From positions 4,836,001 through 4,900,000 of the forward strand of contig NZ_CP078145.1 in assembly GCF_019222765.1 (NCBI RefSeq): DNA of 64,000 bases. Reading direction: 5' to 3'. Shown in pieces: positions 1 through 9,234 of this stretch. A program made the translations under genes and the position numbers. How positions within the stretch are numbered: position 1 is the first letter of the stretch; every line of letters starts with the position of its first letter. The stretch comes from Nocardia iowensis (GTDB lineage Bacteria > Actinomycetota > Actinomycetes > Mycobacteriales > Mycobacteriaceae). The notes beneath the pieces were generated by a model. The model searched no databases, was not told the DNA's origin, and saw nothing but the letters and a program-made list of their open reading frames with translations.

Positions 1-3000
1 CGCGTCGAGCGGGACGAATCCTTCCCGACGCAGCCGGGCCCAATCCTGTTCGGTCAGCTGACCTGTCATGCCGCCGATGCCTTGCCAGGCGCCCCATGCC
101 ACCGAGGTGGCGGGCAGTCCGGCGACCCGGCGCGACTGTGCCAGTGCGTCCAGGAACGTGTTGGCGGCGGCGTAGTTCGCCTGCCCCGGCGCGCCGAGCA
201 CACCTGCCATCGAGGAACAGAGCACGAACTCGGCCAAGTCCAGGCCCTTGGTCGCCGCGTGCAGGTGCCATGCCGCGTCCACTTTGGGCCGGAATACGGT
301 GGCCACTGCCGTCTCGGTCATCGAATCGAACAGTCCGTCGGCGAGCACACCCGCGGCGTGGATCACGGCGGTCAGCGGATGATCCGGCGCGATGGCCGCG
401 AGCAGTGCGGCCACCGCGTCCGGATCCGCGACGTCGCACGCCACGACGTCGACATTCGCACCGGCAGCGCCCAGTTCGGTGACCAACTCCGCGACGCCCG
501 CGGCATTCGGGCCGCGCCGACTGGCCAGCACGAGGTGCCGCACGCCGCGGACACCGACCAGATGCCGCGCGAGCACCGCACCGAGCCCACCGGTTCCGCC
601 GGTGATCAGCACCGTGCCATGCGGGTGCCACGGTACGGGCAGGGTGAGCACATTCTTGCCGATGTGGCGGGCCTGGCCGAGGAAGCGGAAGGCTTCGGGT
701 GTGTGCCTGATGTCCCAGGCCGTTGTCGGGATCGGGTCGAGCGCACCGGATTCGAACAGCCCCACCAGAGTTGCCAGGATCTGGCCGAGTCGATCCGGAC
801 CGGCCTCCATCAGGAAGAAGCTGCGGTACGTCAGTCCGGGATGACGCGCGGCCACTGCCGCGGGATCGCGCCGGTCGGTCATTCCCATTTCCAGGAAGCG
901 GCCACCTTCGCCGAGCAATCGCAGCGAGGCGTCGACGAAATCGCCCGCCAGCGAATCGAGTACGACGTCGACGCCGCGCCCGCCGGTGGCGGCGGAGAAC
1001 TTCTGTTCGAAGTCGAGCGTTCGGGAGTCGCCGATGCGCTGATCGTCGAACCCCATGCCGCGCAGCACATCCCATTTCGGTGTGCTCGCGGTGACGAAGA
1101 GTTCCAGACCGAGGTGCCTGGCCAGCTGGATGGCCGCCATGCCGACCCCACCGGTCGCCGCGTGCAGCAGCAGCGATTCGCCGGCCCGCGCACCCGCCAG
1201 GTCGACCAACGCGTAGTAGGCGGTGGCGAAGACGACGGGCACCGCGGCCGCCTGTGCGAAGGACCAACCCCGCGGCATACGGGCGAGCAGCCGCCGATCG
1301 GTCACCGCGGTCGCGCCGATGCCGGACACGAATCCCATGACACGGTCACCGACCGCGAATTCGGTGACGTCGGCGGCGACCTCCAGCACGACCCCCGCGC
1401 CCTCGCCACCGATCGCCGCTTCCGGATCCGGATACATGCCGAGCACGATCAGCACATCACGGAAGTTCACACCTGCCGCGCGCAGGCCGATCCGTACTTG
1501 ACCGGGCGCCAACGGTTCCGCTGTCCGCTCAGCCGCGACCAACGCCAGGTTGTCGCCGGTCAGCGTGCCCTTGCCGTGCTGCGTCAACCGCCATGCGCAG
1601 CCCGCGAGCAGGTCAACCGAACCGACCGAATCCGCGGTGGCCCTGCGCAATCGGGCAACATGCGGCACTCCACGGCGCACGGCCACTTGCGGCTCGTCCG
1701 TCGTGGCCAATGCCTGCTCGACCGCGTCACGATAGTCGGCCGACTCGTCCACGTCGACGAGGACCAGGCGGCCGGGATGTTCGTGCTGAGCGCTGCGCAG
1801 CAGGCCCCATGCGGTCGCGTCTGCCGCGTCGACCGTCTCGCCGCGGTGTACCGCGACCGATCGGCGGGTCACCAGCACTACGGATGCGGTTGCCCACTCC
1901 TCCGAGGAGACCAGCTCCTGTGTGCGGGAGAGCAATTCGGCAATCCGTGCGCGCACCGCCTGCGGCCATGTCGTGGGCGATTCGTCGGCGGGCGCGGGCG
2001 GGTCGGCGAAGGGCATGACCACGGCCTGGTGTCCCGCCATCGAGACAATGTCGAGGCCCGCGGTCGGTGCCGCCGACCAATTGGCCTCGGCAGCAACGTT
2101 TTCCTGGCGAACTGTACTGATCCATGCCGATTCGAGCAGGGGCTCGGCGGTCTTGGCGAGCAACGCGCCGAACGACTCCGGCGCGACCGACCGCATCGAC
2201 AGTGTGTCCAGAGTCGCGACGAGCGCGCCGGTGTCGTCGGTCGCGGTCAGCGCGATGCGGTCGGATCCCTGTGCTGTCAGCCTTACTCGCAACGCGGCAG
2301 CCCCTGCGGTGTACAGCGACAACCCCTCCCAGGAGAATGGCACACTCACCTCGCCCGCATCGGCGCCGGGCAGCAGCCCGCCGACCGCGATGGCGTGCAG
2401 CGCCGAATCCAGCAGGGCCGGATGCAGTCCGAACCCTCCGGCTGCTTCCCGCGCCAGGTCCGGCAACGCTACCTCGGCGAATACCTCGCTCTCACTGCGC
2501 CATACAGCGGTGAGGCCGCGAAACATCGGGCCGTACCGATAGCCGAGGTCGTCGAATGCCGGATAGGCGTCGCCGATATCCACCGGCACCGCGCCCGGCG
2601 GTGGCCAGGCCGAGTCGACCACCGGTCGCTCGTCCGCGGCCGGTGTCACGACGCCGACCGCGTGCTTTGTCCAGCTGGTCAGCTCCTCGGGCACGGCATC
2701 CGCCGCCCCCTGTGGCCGGGCGTACACAGTCAACGACCGCACACCCGTTTCCTGCGGTGCTCCGGCTATCACACGCAGTTCCACCGCGCCGTCGGCAGGC
2801 AACGCCAGCGGCGCTCGGAGCACCAACTCGCCCAGCCTCGGACAATCCACCAGCGCACCGACATACAGCGCCATGTCGACGAGCGCGGTCCCCGGCAGCA
2901 GCACCACGTCGCCGATCGCGTGATCGGCCAGCCACGCGTGGCTGCGCAGCGACAACCGGCCGGTGCACACCAGCTCCGGCGAATCCGGCACGCTGACAAT

Positions 3001-6000
3001 TGCCGCCAGCAACGGGTGATCGGCATCCAGAAGACCAGATTGGCGCAGATCGACCCGGCCGCCGAGTTCGCCGAGTTCGAGCCAGTACCGTTCACGCTGG
3101 AAGGCGTAGGTCGGCAGCTCGATCGCACGCGCACCGGTCGCGGCGAACAGAGTGGTCCAGTCGACTACGGCGCCCGCGCAATGCGCCGTTGCCAGACCGG
3201 TGAGTATGCCGAGCACTTCGTCGTCATCCCGGCGGGCCCGCATCGTCGGCGCCAGCGTGATGGCCCCGGTCTCGACCTCGACCGCGGTCTCGGCGACCAT
3301 CGCACCCAGCGCGGCACCCGGCCCGGCCTCCAGGAAGACGGTCACCCGCTCCCGCTCCAACAGCCACCGCGCCCCGGCCATGAACCGCACCTGCCGCCTG
3401 ACCTGGGCGGCCCAATACCAGGGCGAACACAGCTCATCGGCACTCGCCGGTTTCCCGGTGAGCGTCGATACGATCGTCACGTTCGGCTGGTTATAGGTGA
3501 GGCCGAGGCAGACTTGCTCGAACGCGGCCAGCATCGGTTCCATCCGCGGTGAGTGGAACGCGTGACTGACCGCGAGCCGTTTCGTGGTGGCGCCACGGTC
3601 TTTCAGCACCGCCGCCACCTCGCTGACCGCCGCCTCGTCACCCGAGACGACGATCGAGCGCGGCCCGTTCACCGCGGCGATGCCGACCGCGCCGGTGTGG
3701 TCGCGCAGCACCTCTGAAACCTGTTCTTCGGTGGCCGTGATCGACACCATCGCGCCGCCCTCGGGCAATTCCTGCATCAGGCGCCCGCGCGCGGCGACCA
3801 CGGCGCACGCATCGGCCAGCGACCACACGCCCGCCACGTACGCCGCGGTGAGCTCGCCGATCGAATGCCCGATCAAGTAATCCGGCTGCAGACCCCACGA
3901 ACGCAACAGCCGAAAAATCGCGACCTCCACCGTGAACAGCGCCGCCTGGGTGTAGGCGGTCTGATCCAGCAGGGTCGGCCCGGAGCTCGGCTCGGCGAAG
4001 ACGACCGCGCGCAGTGGGACATCGAATGCCCCGTCGAACTGTGCGCACACCTCGTCGAACGCCGCGGCGAACACCGGATAGGTCTCATACAGTCGCCGGC
4101 CCATCCCGATCCGCTGGGCGCCCTGCCCCGGAAACAGCACCGCCGTCTTGGCGTTCGGCCGGGCCACACCACGCAGCAGCACCGCCGAATCGGAACCGGC
4201 GGCCCGCGATTCGCCGGTTGCCAGCGCGCGTAGCGCCGACAGCAAGGCGCCGTGGTCACGGCCGAGCAGGATAGCGCGGTGATCGAAGGTTGTCCTGGTC
4301 GCCGCCAGCGAGTAACCCACGTCCACCGGGTGCGCGGTCGATCCCGGACCGGATTCCGTCAGCTGGGTCAGCAATCGATCGGCCTGTGCCGGTAGCGCTT
4401 TCGCGCTCGCCCCGGTCACTACCCACGGCACTACCGGCGGGTCGGACCGCCGCTCGGGCGCGGCGGCCGGATCGTGCGGCGGCTCCTCCAGAATCAGGTG
4501 CGCGTTCGTACCGCTGATGCCGAACGTCGACACCGCGGCCCGCCGCGGACGACCGTGCCCCGGCCACGGTTCGGCCTCGATGAGCAACCGGACATCGCCG
4601 CCGGACCAGTCCACGTGGTCGGTCGGCCGCTCGATGTTCACGGTGCGCGGCAGCAGCCCGTGCCGCATCGCCATGACCATCTTGATGACTCCGGCCACCC
4701 CCGCCGCGGCCTGCGTGTGTCCGAGGTTCGACTTGACCGAGCCGAGCCACAGCGGCTCCCCCGCGCGGCGGCGCGCACCATAGGTTCGCAGCAGCGCCTG
4801 TATTTCGATCGGATCGCCGAGCACCGTGCCGGTGCCGTGCCCCTCCACCGCGTCGATCTCGGCCGCGCTCAGCTCGGCATCGGCGAGGGCGTCATGGATG
4901 AGTTGTTGCTGCGCGGGGCCGTTCGGTGCGGCGAGCCCGTTGGAAGCGCCGTCCTGGTTGACCGCGGAACCCCTGATCACCGCGAGGATGCGCCGACCGT
5001 TGCGGCGCGCGTCCGAGAGCCGTTCCAACACAACGACGCCCGACCCCTCCGACCACGAGGTGCCGTCCGCGTCGGCGGCATAGGACTTACAGCGCCCGTC
5101 GGCGGACAGCCCCCGCTGGATACAGAACGCCAGGTACCGACCCGGCCTGCCGACCACGGCCGCGCCGCCGGCCAGCGCCAGATCACACTTGCCCGCCCGC
5201 AGCGCTTCGCTCGCGAGATGCATGGTGACCAGCGACGACGAGCATGCCGTGTCCACCGTCAACGCGGGCCCCTGCAGGCCGAGCTGATAAGACACCCGAC
5301 CCGAGGCGACGCTGCCCGCCATGGCGGTCAACATGAAACCGGCGAGTTCCGGCGGCACCTGCTCGTTCACGTAGTCGCTGCCGAACATTCCGACATAGAC
5401 GCCGGTGCGGCTGCCCCGCAACGAATCCGGCACGATCCTCGCGGTTTCCAGCGCCTCCCAGGTCGTCTCCATCAGCAGCCGCTGCTGCGGATCCATGGTC
5501 AATGCTTCCCGAGGCGAGACGCCGAAGAACGCGGCGTCGAAATCCGCTGCACCGGTGAGGAACCCGCCGTGACGCACGTAGGATTTGCCCATCTTTCCCG
5601 GCTCCGGGTCGTACAGATCTTCCGGCCAGCCACGGTCGGTGGGGAACTCCGATATCGCATCGCGTCCCTCGACGAGCAACCGCCAGAGGTCCTGCGGCGA
5701 CTCGACGCCGCCCGGGAATCGGCACGCCATGCCCACGATCGCGATCGGTTCGTTGCGGCCACCGTGCTCGGCGGGCCCGGCCCGCACGACCCCGACATCG
5801 CCCGCGACCTCGGCGCGCACCAACTGCTCCCGGAGAAATTCGACCAATCGGTCCACCGACGGGTAGTCGAACGCGACCACCGCGGTGAGCTCGACCCCGG
5901 TCGCGGTCCGCAAGCGGTCGCGCAACTCGACCGCGGACCGCGAGTCGAATCCGAGCTGCTGGAACGACTCCGCCGGATCGACCAGGTCCGGGCCGCTGTC

Positions 6001-6114
6001 GCCGAGCACCGCGGCCACTTCGCGCAGCACGATGTCGCGGAGCATGCGCCGCTGCTCATCGATGGATCGGCGGCGCAGCGCGGCACGAATATCGGAACCG
6101 AGTGTTTGTGACAT
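1..6114 (-). CDS. Reducing type I polyketide synthase, ACP-KS-AT-DH-ER-KR, C-terminus beyond the left edge
   Basis: The reading frame is open for 2038 codons from ATG 6114 (GGAG about 10 bases upstream) to the left edge. Domains in order: ACP (about residues 15-90, LGFDS attachment site), KS (120-545; Cys291 in DTACSSS, His426 in HGTGT, His466 in NLGHT), AT (Ser751 in GHSIG), DH (His1065, Asp1236), ER (from about 1540; HAATGGVG at 1651) and KR (TGGTGGLG near 1840; Tyr1981 in GQANYAAAN). The AT carries HAFH at 851-854, the malonyl-CoA signature. All reductive domains look intact, although the DH motif reads HAIGD where HxxxG is usual. An ACP ahead of the KS recalls PpsA and Pks13, whose starters are loaded by an AMP ligase. 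With one complete module visible, iterative use is likely (inference), as in Pks15/1. A second ACP and perhaps a release domain should lie beyond the window. Confidence 0.95.
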   Translation of the reverse strand, partial: MSQTLGSDIRAALRRRSIDEQRRMLRDIVLREVAAVLGDSGPDLVDPAESFQQLGFDSRSAVELRDRLRTATGVELTAVVAFDYPSVDRLVEFLREQLVRAEVAGDVGVVRAGPAEHGGRNEPIAIVGMACRFPGGVESPQDLWRLLVEGRDAISEFPTDRGWPEDLYDPEPGKMGKSYVRHGGFLTGAADFDAAFFGVSPREALTMDPQQRLLMETTWEALETARIVPDSLRGSRTGVYVGMFGSDYVNEQVPPELAGFMLTAMAGSVASGRVSYQLGLQGPALTVDTACSSSLVTMHLASEALRAGKCDLALAGGAAVVGRPGRYLAFCIQRGLSADGRCKSYAADADGTSWSEGSGVVVLERLSDARRNGRRILAVIRGSAVNQDGASNGLAAPNGPAQQQLIHDALADAELSAAEIDAVEGHGTGTVLGDPIEIQALLRTYGARRRAGEPLWLGSVKSNLGHTQAAAGVAGVIKMVMAMRHGLLPRTVNIERPTDHVDWSGGDVRLLIEAEPWPGHGRPRRAAVSTFGISGTNAHLILEEPPHDPAAAPERRSDPPVVPWVVTGASAKALPAQADRLLTQLTESGPGSTAHPVDVGYSLAATRTTFDHRAILLGRDHGALLSALRALATGESRAAGSDSAVLLRGVARPNAKTAVLFPGQGAQRIGMGRRLYETYPVFAAAFDEVCAQFDGAFDVPLRAVVFAEPSSGPTLLDQTAYTQAALFTVEVAIFRLLRSWGLQPDYLIGHSIGELTAAYVAGVWSLADACAVVAARGRLMQELPEGGAMVSITATEEQVSEVLRDHTGAVGIAAVNGPRSIVVSGDEAAVSEVAAVLKDRGATTKRLAVSHAFHSPRMEPMLAAFEQVCLGLTYNQPNVTIVSTLTGKPASADELCSPWYWAAQVRRQVRFMAGARWLLERERVTVFLEAGPGAALGAMVAETAVEVETGAITLAPTMRARRDDDEVLGILTGLATAHCAGAVVDWTTLFAATGARAIELPTYAFQRERYWLELGELGGRVDLRQSGLLDADHPLLAAIVSVPDSPELVCTGRLSLRSHAWLADHAIGDVVLLPGTALVDMALYVGALVDCPRLGELVLRAPLALPADGAVELRVIAGAPQETGVRSLTVYARPQGAADAVPEELTSWTKHAVGVVTPAADERPVVDSAWPPPGAVPVDIGDAYPAFDDLGYRYGPMFRGLTAVWRSESEVFAEVALPDLAREAAGGFGLHPALLDSALHAIAVGGLLPGADAGEVSVPFSWEGLSLYTAGAAALRVRLTAQGSDRIALTATDDTGALVATLDTLSMRSVAPESFGALLAKTAEPLLESAWISTVRQENVAAEANWSAAPTAGLDIVSMAGHQAVVMPFADPPAPADESPTTWPQAVRARIAELLSRTQELVSSEEWATASVVLVTRRSVAVHRGETVDAADATAWGLLRSAQHEHPGRLVLVDVDESADYRDAVEQALATTDEPQVAVRRGVPHVARLRRATADSVGSVDLLAGCAWRLTQHGKGTLTGDNLALVAAERTAEPLAPGQVRIGLRAAGVNFRDVLIVLGMYPDPEAAIGGEGAGVVLEVAADVTEFAVGDRVMGFVSGIGATAVTDRRLLARMPRGWSFAQAAAVPVVFATAYYALVDLAGARAGESLLLHAATGGVGMAAIQLARHLGLELFVTASTPKWDVLRGMGFDDQRIGDSRTLDFEQKFSAATGGRGVDVVLDSLAGDFVDASLRLLGEGGRFLEMGMTDRRDPAAVAARHPGLTYRSFFLMEAGPDRLGQILATLVGLFESGALDPIPTTAWDIRHTPEAFRFLGQARHIGKNVLTLPVPWHPHGTVLITGGTGGLGAVLARHLVGVRGVRHLVLASRRGPNAAGVAELVTELGAAGANVDVVACDVADPDAVAALLAAIAPDHPLTAVIHAAGVLADGLFDSMTETAVATVFRPKVDAAWHLHAATKGLDLAEFVLCSSMAGVLGAPGQANYAAANTFLDALAQSRRVAGLPATSVAWGAWQGIGGMTGQLTEQDWARLRREGFVPLDA

Positions 6115-6306
6115 TTTCCGGGCTCCTCGTATCGGTATGCCGCCGAATCGAAATGGCCAGGCCGCTCCGAATTGAACCAAGCGTAATCAGGGCACGGTTT
6201 ACCTCCGCCCATCGCCCGGTAACCATCGATCCATCGGCACTGCTGATTCGAATTCGAGCTCGGTATTTTGAGAAAAGCAAAGACAATTCGATGTCAGGAG
6301 CACACG

Positions 6307-7860
6307 ATGCCGGTGCCGACACCCGCGGACTTCGATCACCTCAGCGACCTCGTCGCCATTTCCGATGCCGCGGCACGGTCGGCGAGCACGATCAGCGAGG
6401 TGTTCACCGGGCGACCGCTTGGCGTCGCGCCGATCGGCACCGCCGATGACGTGCGCGCCGCGGTCGCCGAAGCGCGCGCCGCCCAGGCGGATTGGGCGGC
6501 GCGGCCGGTGCACGAACGCGCGGCCGTCATCGAGCGCTACCGAAATATGGTGCTGGACCACCGCGATTTCCTGATGGACGTCGTGCAGGCCGAGACCGGA
6601 AAGGCCCGCTGGACCGCGCAGGAGGAGTGCCTCGGAATCATCGCGGTCGCGCGCTATTACGCCCGCCATGCGCCGAAAATACTGCGACCGTATCGCGTTC
6701 GGGGCCCGCTGCCGTTGGTGACGAAGTCGGTGGTGCACCATCAACCGTGTGGTGTCGTCGGCGTGATCGCGCCGTGGAACTACCCGATGTTCCTCGCTAT
6801 CGGCGACGCGCTGCCCGCATTGGTCGCCGGCAATGCGGTCGTCCTGAAACCCGCTGGGCGCACGCCGTTCTCCGCGCTCGCCAATGCCGAACTGCTGTAC
6901 TGCGCCGGGTTGCCGCGCGAGCTGTTCGCGGTCGTTCCCGGTTCCGGCGAGGTGGTCGGCGCCGCTCTCGTCGACACCTGCGATTACCTCATGTTCACCG
7001 GTTCGGCCGCCACCGGCAGGCAGCTGGCGCAGCAGTGCGGACAGCGACTTGTCGCGTTCTCCGCCGAGCTGGGCGGCAAGAACCCGATGATCGTCACCGA
7101 GGGCGCGAATCTGGCCAAAGCCGCCAAGGTCGCGCGGCGCGCCTGTTTCGGTAATGCCGGCCAGCTCTGCCTTTCGGTCGAACGCATCTATGTCGAATGT
7201 GGGGTCGCCGAGGCGTTCACCGCAAAGTTCGTCGCGGCGACCGAAAGCATGGTTCTCGCGGCCGGTTACGACTTCCGCGCCGACATGGGCAGCCTGGCCT
7301 CGACCGACCAGCTCGAGACGGTGACCAAACATCTGGCCGACGCGAAATCCAAGGGAGCCGAGGTACGCACCGGCGGGAATCCGCGGCCGGATATCGGCCC
7401 GCTCTTCTTCGAGCCGACGGTGCTGACCGGGGTGACCGACCAGATGGAATGCGCCAGGAACGAAACGTTCGGCCCCCTGGTGTCGATCTACCCGGTCGCC
7501 GACGTCGACGAGGCGGTGGCCCGCGCCAATGACACCGAATACGGTCTCAGCGCCAGTGTTTTCGCCGAGAGCCCGGCGTACGGCGAAACCATCGCCGTGC
7601 GCCTGCGTTCGGGCGCGGTCAATGTCGACGAGGGCTATTTGCCCGCCGCCGCCAGCCCGGGCGCACCGATGGGTGGGATGGGCAGTTCCGGCATCGGCCG
7701 CAGGCACGGACCGGCCGGGTTGCTGAAATACACCGAGCCGCAGACGGTGGCCACCACCAGGGTCATCGATCTCGATGCGCCACCGGCGATCGCCAGCGCG
7801 CGCTGGCGGGGACTAGAGGCTCCCCTTGCCCAACTGATCAGTCGGCTGCCCGGTCGATAG
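6307..7860 (+). CDS. gabD2: NAD(P)-dependent aldehyde dehydrogenase, GabD2-like
   Basis: A 517-residue aldehyde dehydrogenase that oxidises an aldehyde to an acid. Catalytic Glu254 lies in ELGGKNP and Cys288 in GNAGQLC; the APWNYP cofactor motif is at 155-160. As I recall it, the sequence follows the mycobacterial succinate-semialdehyde dehydrogenase GabD2 (Rv1731) through to the LPGR C-terminus. ATG 6307 is chosen because AGGAG stands 7 bases before it. The gene diverges from the PKS across 192 bases, and its last 48 bases overlap the 3' end of the flavin oxidase. Its place in region A suggests it could act on an aldehyde made by the thioester reductase, but a housekeeping role in GABA or semialdehyde metabolism is equally possible. 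Confidence 0.9.
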   Translation: MPVPTPADFDHLSDLVAISDAAARSASTISEVFTGRPLGVAPIGTADDVRAAVAEARAAQADWAARPVHERAAVIERYRNMVLDHRDFLMDVVQAETGKARWTAQEECLGIIAVARYYARHAPKILRPYRVRGPLPLVTKSVVHHQPCGVVGVIAPWNYPMFLAIGDALPALVAGNAVVLKPAGRTPFSALANAELLYCAGLPRELFAVVPGSGEVVGAALVDTCDYLMFTGSAATGRQLAQQCGQRLVAFSAELGGKNPMIVTEGANLAKAAKVARRACFGNAGQLCLSVERIYVECGVAEAFTAKFVAATESMVLAAGYDFRADMGSLASTDQLETVTKHLADAKSKGAEVRTGGNPRPDIGPLFFEPTVLTGVTDQMECARNETFGPLVSIYPVADVDEAVARANDTEYGLSASVFAESPAYGETIAVRLRSGAVNVDEGYLPAAASPGAPMGGMGSSGIGRRHGPAGLLKYTEPQTVATTRVIDLDAPPAIASARWRGLEAPLAQLISRLPGR

Positions 7861-9159
7861 GGCGCAAGCGCGCCGGGCCGCTTCGACACCGGCGCGGTAG
7901 CACCCTTCCAGGGCGCCGCCGCGGAGATAGTCACCGGCCAGCGTCAAGCCAGGACATTCGGACAACGCGGTGTCGAGCGCGGAAAGGAAATCGCCGTAGT
8001 ACGGGAGGTAGGCGCAGTACCCCGCCTGCCAACTCCGCCGCAGCGTATGGACTCGGTGCACCGGGCCGCCACCATAATGGTCCAGCGCCCGTTGCTCGGC
8101 CTCATCGAGCCAGCGCTCGAACTCCGCGTCCGAGGGCGCGGGCCTGGCCCGTCGGCCGTGAAACATGTAACGGCCGATGTGCCGGTCGGTGCGGCCCTCG
8201 GCGACCGCCAAGCTGCACGGCGAGTCGTCCTCCACCGAGAAACCGTAGGCGCCGGGCCCGAACAGTTCTCGGTCGTACTCGACCATCGCGACAGCGCCAG
8301 GAAAATACCGGACCTGCGCCAGCAACTCGCTCAGCTCGGGAAACTCCGGTTTCACCAGGTCTGCCGCATCGTGCGCCGAGGTCGCCAGGATCACGCCGTC
8401 GTAGTCGTATTCGCGAGTCGGCCAGCCGTTCTCCGAGATCGCGAGGCCACTCACCTGGCCGCCGCGCACGACGATCCCCTCCACCCGCGCATCCGTCCGC
8501 ACCGTGACGCGCCGGGCGAATTCGTCGACCGCAAGCTGCACGCCGCCGGGCATTCGGTAGAACCGTTCGACAAACCATCCGAGGTTGGTCCCGAATGTGC
8601 CGAGGTACACCTCATCCGGCTCGGCGCCGTTCATCCAGCGAATCATCGGCCGCACCACAGTGCTCAGGCCGGGGCCGAAATGCTCGCTCAACGGCTTGTG
8701 GTCGCTGCGGGCGCCGAGCGTGGCGAAGTAACGCGAGCCGAGGAACCTGCCATCACCGCGCACCTTGCCGACCAGATACGCGAACTTGGCGACCTCCCGT
8801 GCCGAACCGACACTGGACAGATACCGCATGACGGCGTGGTATCTGGTCGGATCGACCATGATCAGTTTGTCGCCGACGGTGCGTGCCAACGCGATCGAGT
8901 ATCGCTCGTAGGAGTCGACCCCGAGGTCGGCAAGGAATTCGCGGAAGCCGAAGTACTTTTCGCCGATCAGCTGGGCACCCATCGTGACGGGCCGGTCGCC
9001 GAGCCGATCGAGTCCGAGCCGCCCGCCGAGCACGGTGTCGCGCTCGATCAGCTCCACCTGCGCGCCTGCCCGGCGCAGCTGGTAGGCGGCGGCCATGCCG
9101 GACACCCCGCCGCCGATGACGGCGAACCGCCGGTCCGCACATCCCGATCGGTGTTCCAT
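7813..9159 (-). CDS. FAD-dependent amine oxidase / protoporphyrinogen-oxidase-like protein
   Basis: A 448-residue flavoprotein with an N-terminal Rossmann FAD site (VIGGGVSGMAAAYQL at about 14-28) followed by the ERDTVLGGRLG segment typical of the flavin-containing amine oxidase, phytoene desaturase and PPOX group. The C-terminal GDYLRGG...GCYRAG segment is the second FAD contact of this family. No signal peptide is visible, so it is likely cytoplasmic. ATG 9159 follows AGGAGTGCATC. The substrate is unknown. Within region A, oxidation of an amine or desaturation of the polyketide product is plausible, since an aminotransferase lies in the same cluster. The gene follows the LuxR regulator gene in the same direction after a 74-base gap that contains a tandem TAGGGG motif. 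Confidence 0.85.
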   Translation of the reverse strand: MEHRSGCADRRFAVIGGGVSGMAAAYQLRRAGAQVELIERDTVLGGRLGLDRLGDRPVTMGAQLIGEKYFGFREFLADLGVDSYERYSIALARTVGDKLIMVDPTRYHAVMRYLSSVGSAREVAKFAYLVGKVRGDGRFLGSRYFATLGARSDHKPLSEHFGPGLSTVVRPMIRWMNGAEPDEVYLGTFGTNLGWFVERFYRMPGGVQLAVDEFARRVTVRTDARVEGIVVRGGQVSGLAISENGWPTREYDYDGVILATSAHDAADLVKPEFPELSELLAQVRYFPGAVAMVEYDRELFGPGAYGFSVEDDSPCSLAVAEGRTDRHIGRYMFHGRRARPAPSDAEFERWLDEAEQRALDHYGGGPVHRVHTLRRSWQAGYCAYLPYYGDFLSALDTALSECPGLTLAGDYLRGGALEGCYRAGVEAARRACALSTGQPTDQLGKGSL

Positions 9160-9215
9160 GATGCACTCCTCACAACCGGGATTTCCACCCTGCCCCGGCG
9201 GGTGCATCGATATAA

Positions 9216-9234
9216 CCCCTACCGTGCCCCCTAT
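9216..9234 (-). promoter_or_regulatory. Tandem TAGGGG motif upstream of the flavin oxidase
   Basis: On the minus strand two TAGGGG blocks, 12 bases apart and joined by GCACGG, lie 57-75 bases before the oxidase start and abut the stop codon of the LuxR regulator. A similar pair occurs at 11542-11558 before the chorismate lyase gene. Binding by the neighbouring LuxR regulator is inference. Confidence 0.35.

Noticed and set aside
82..3552. A 1156-codon open frame on the plus strand opposite the PKS, and another at 4474-6111
   Set aside because: They are Arg/Gly/His/Gln-rich with no domains, and they lie antisense to clear PKS domains; long antisense frames are expected at this GC content.
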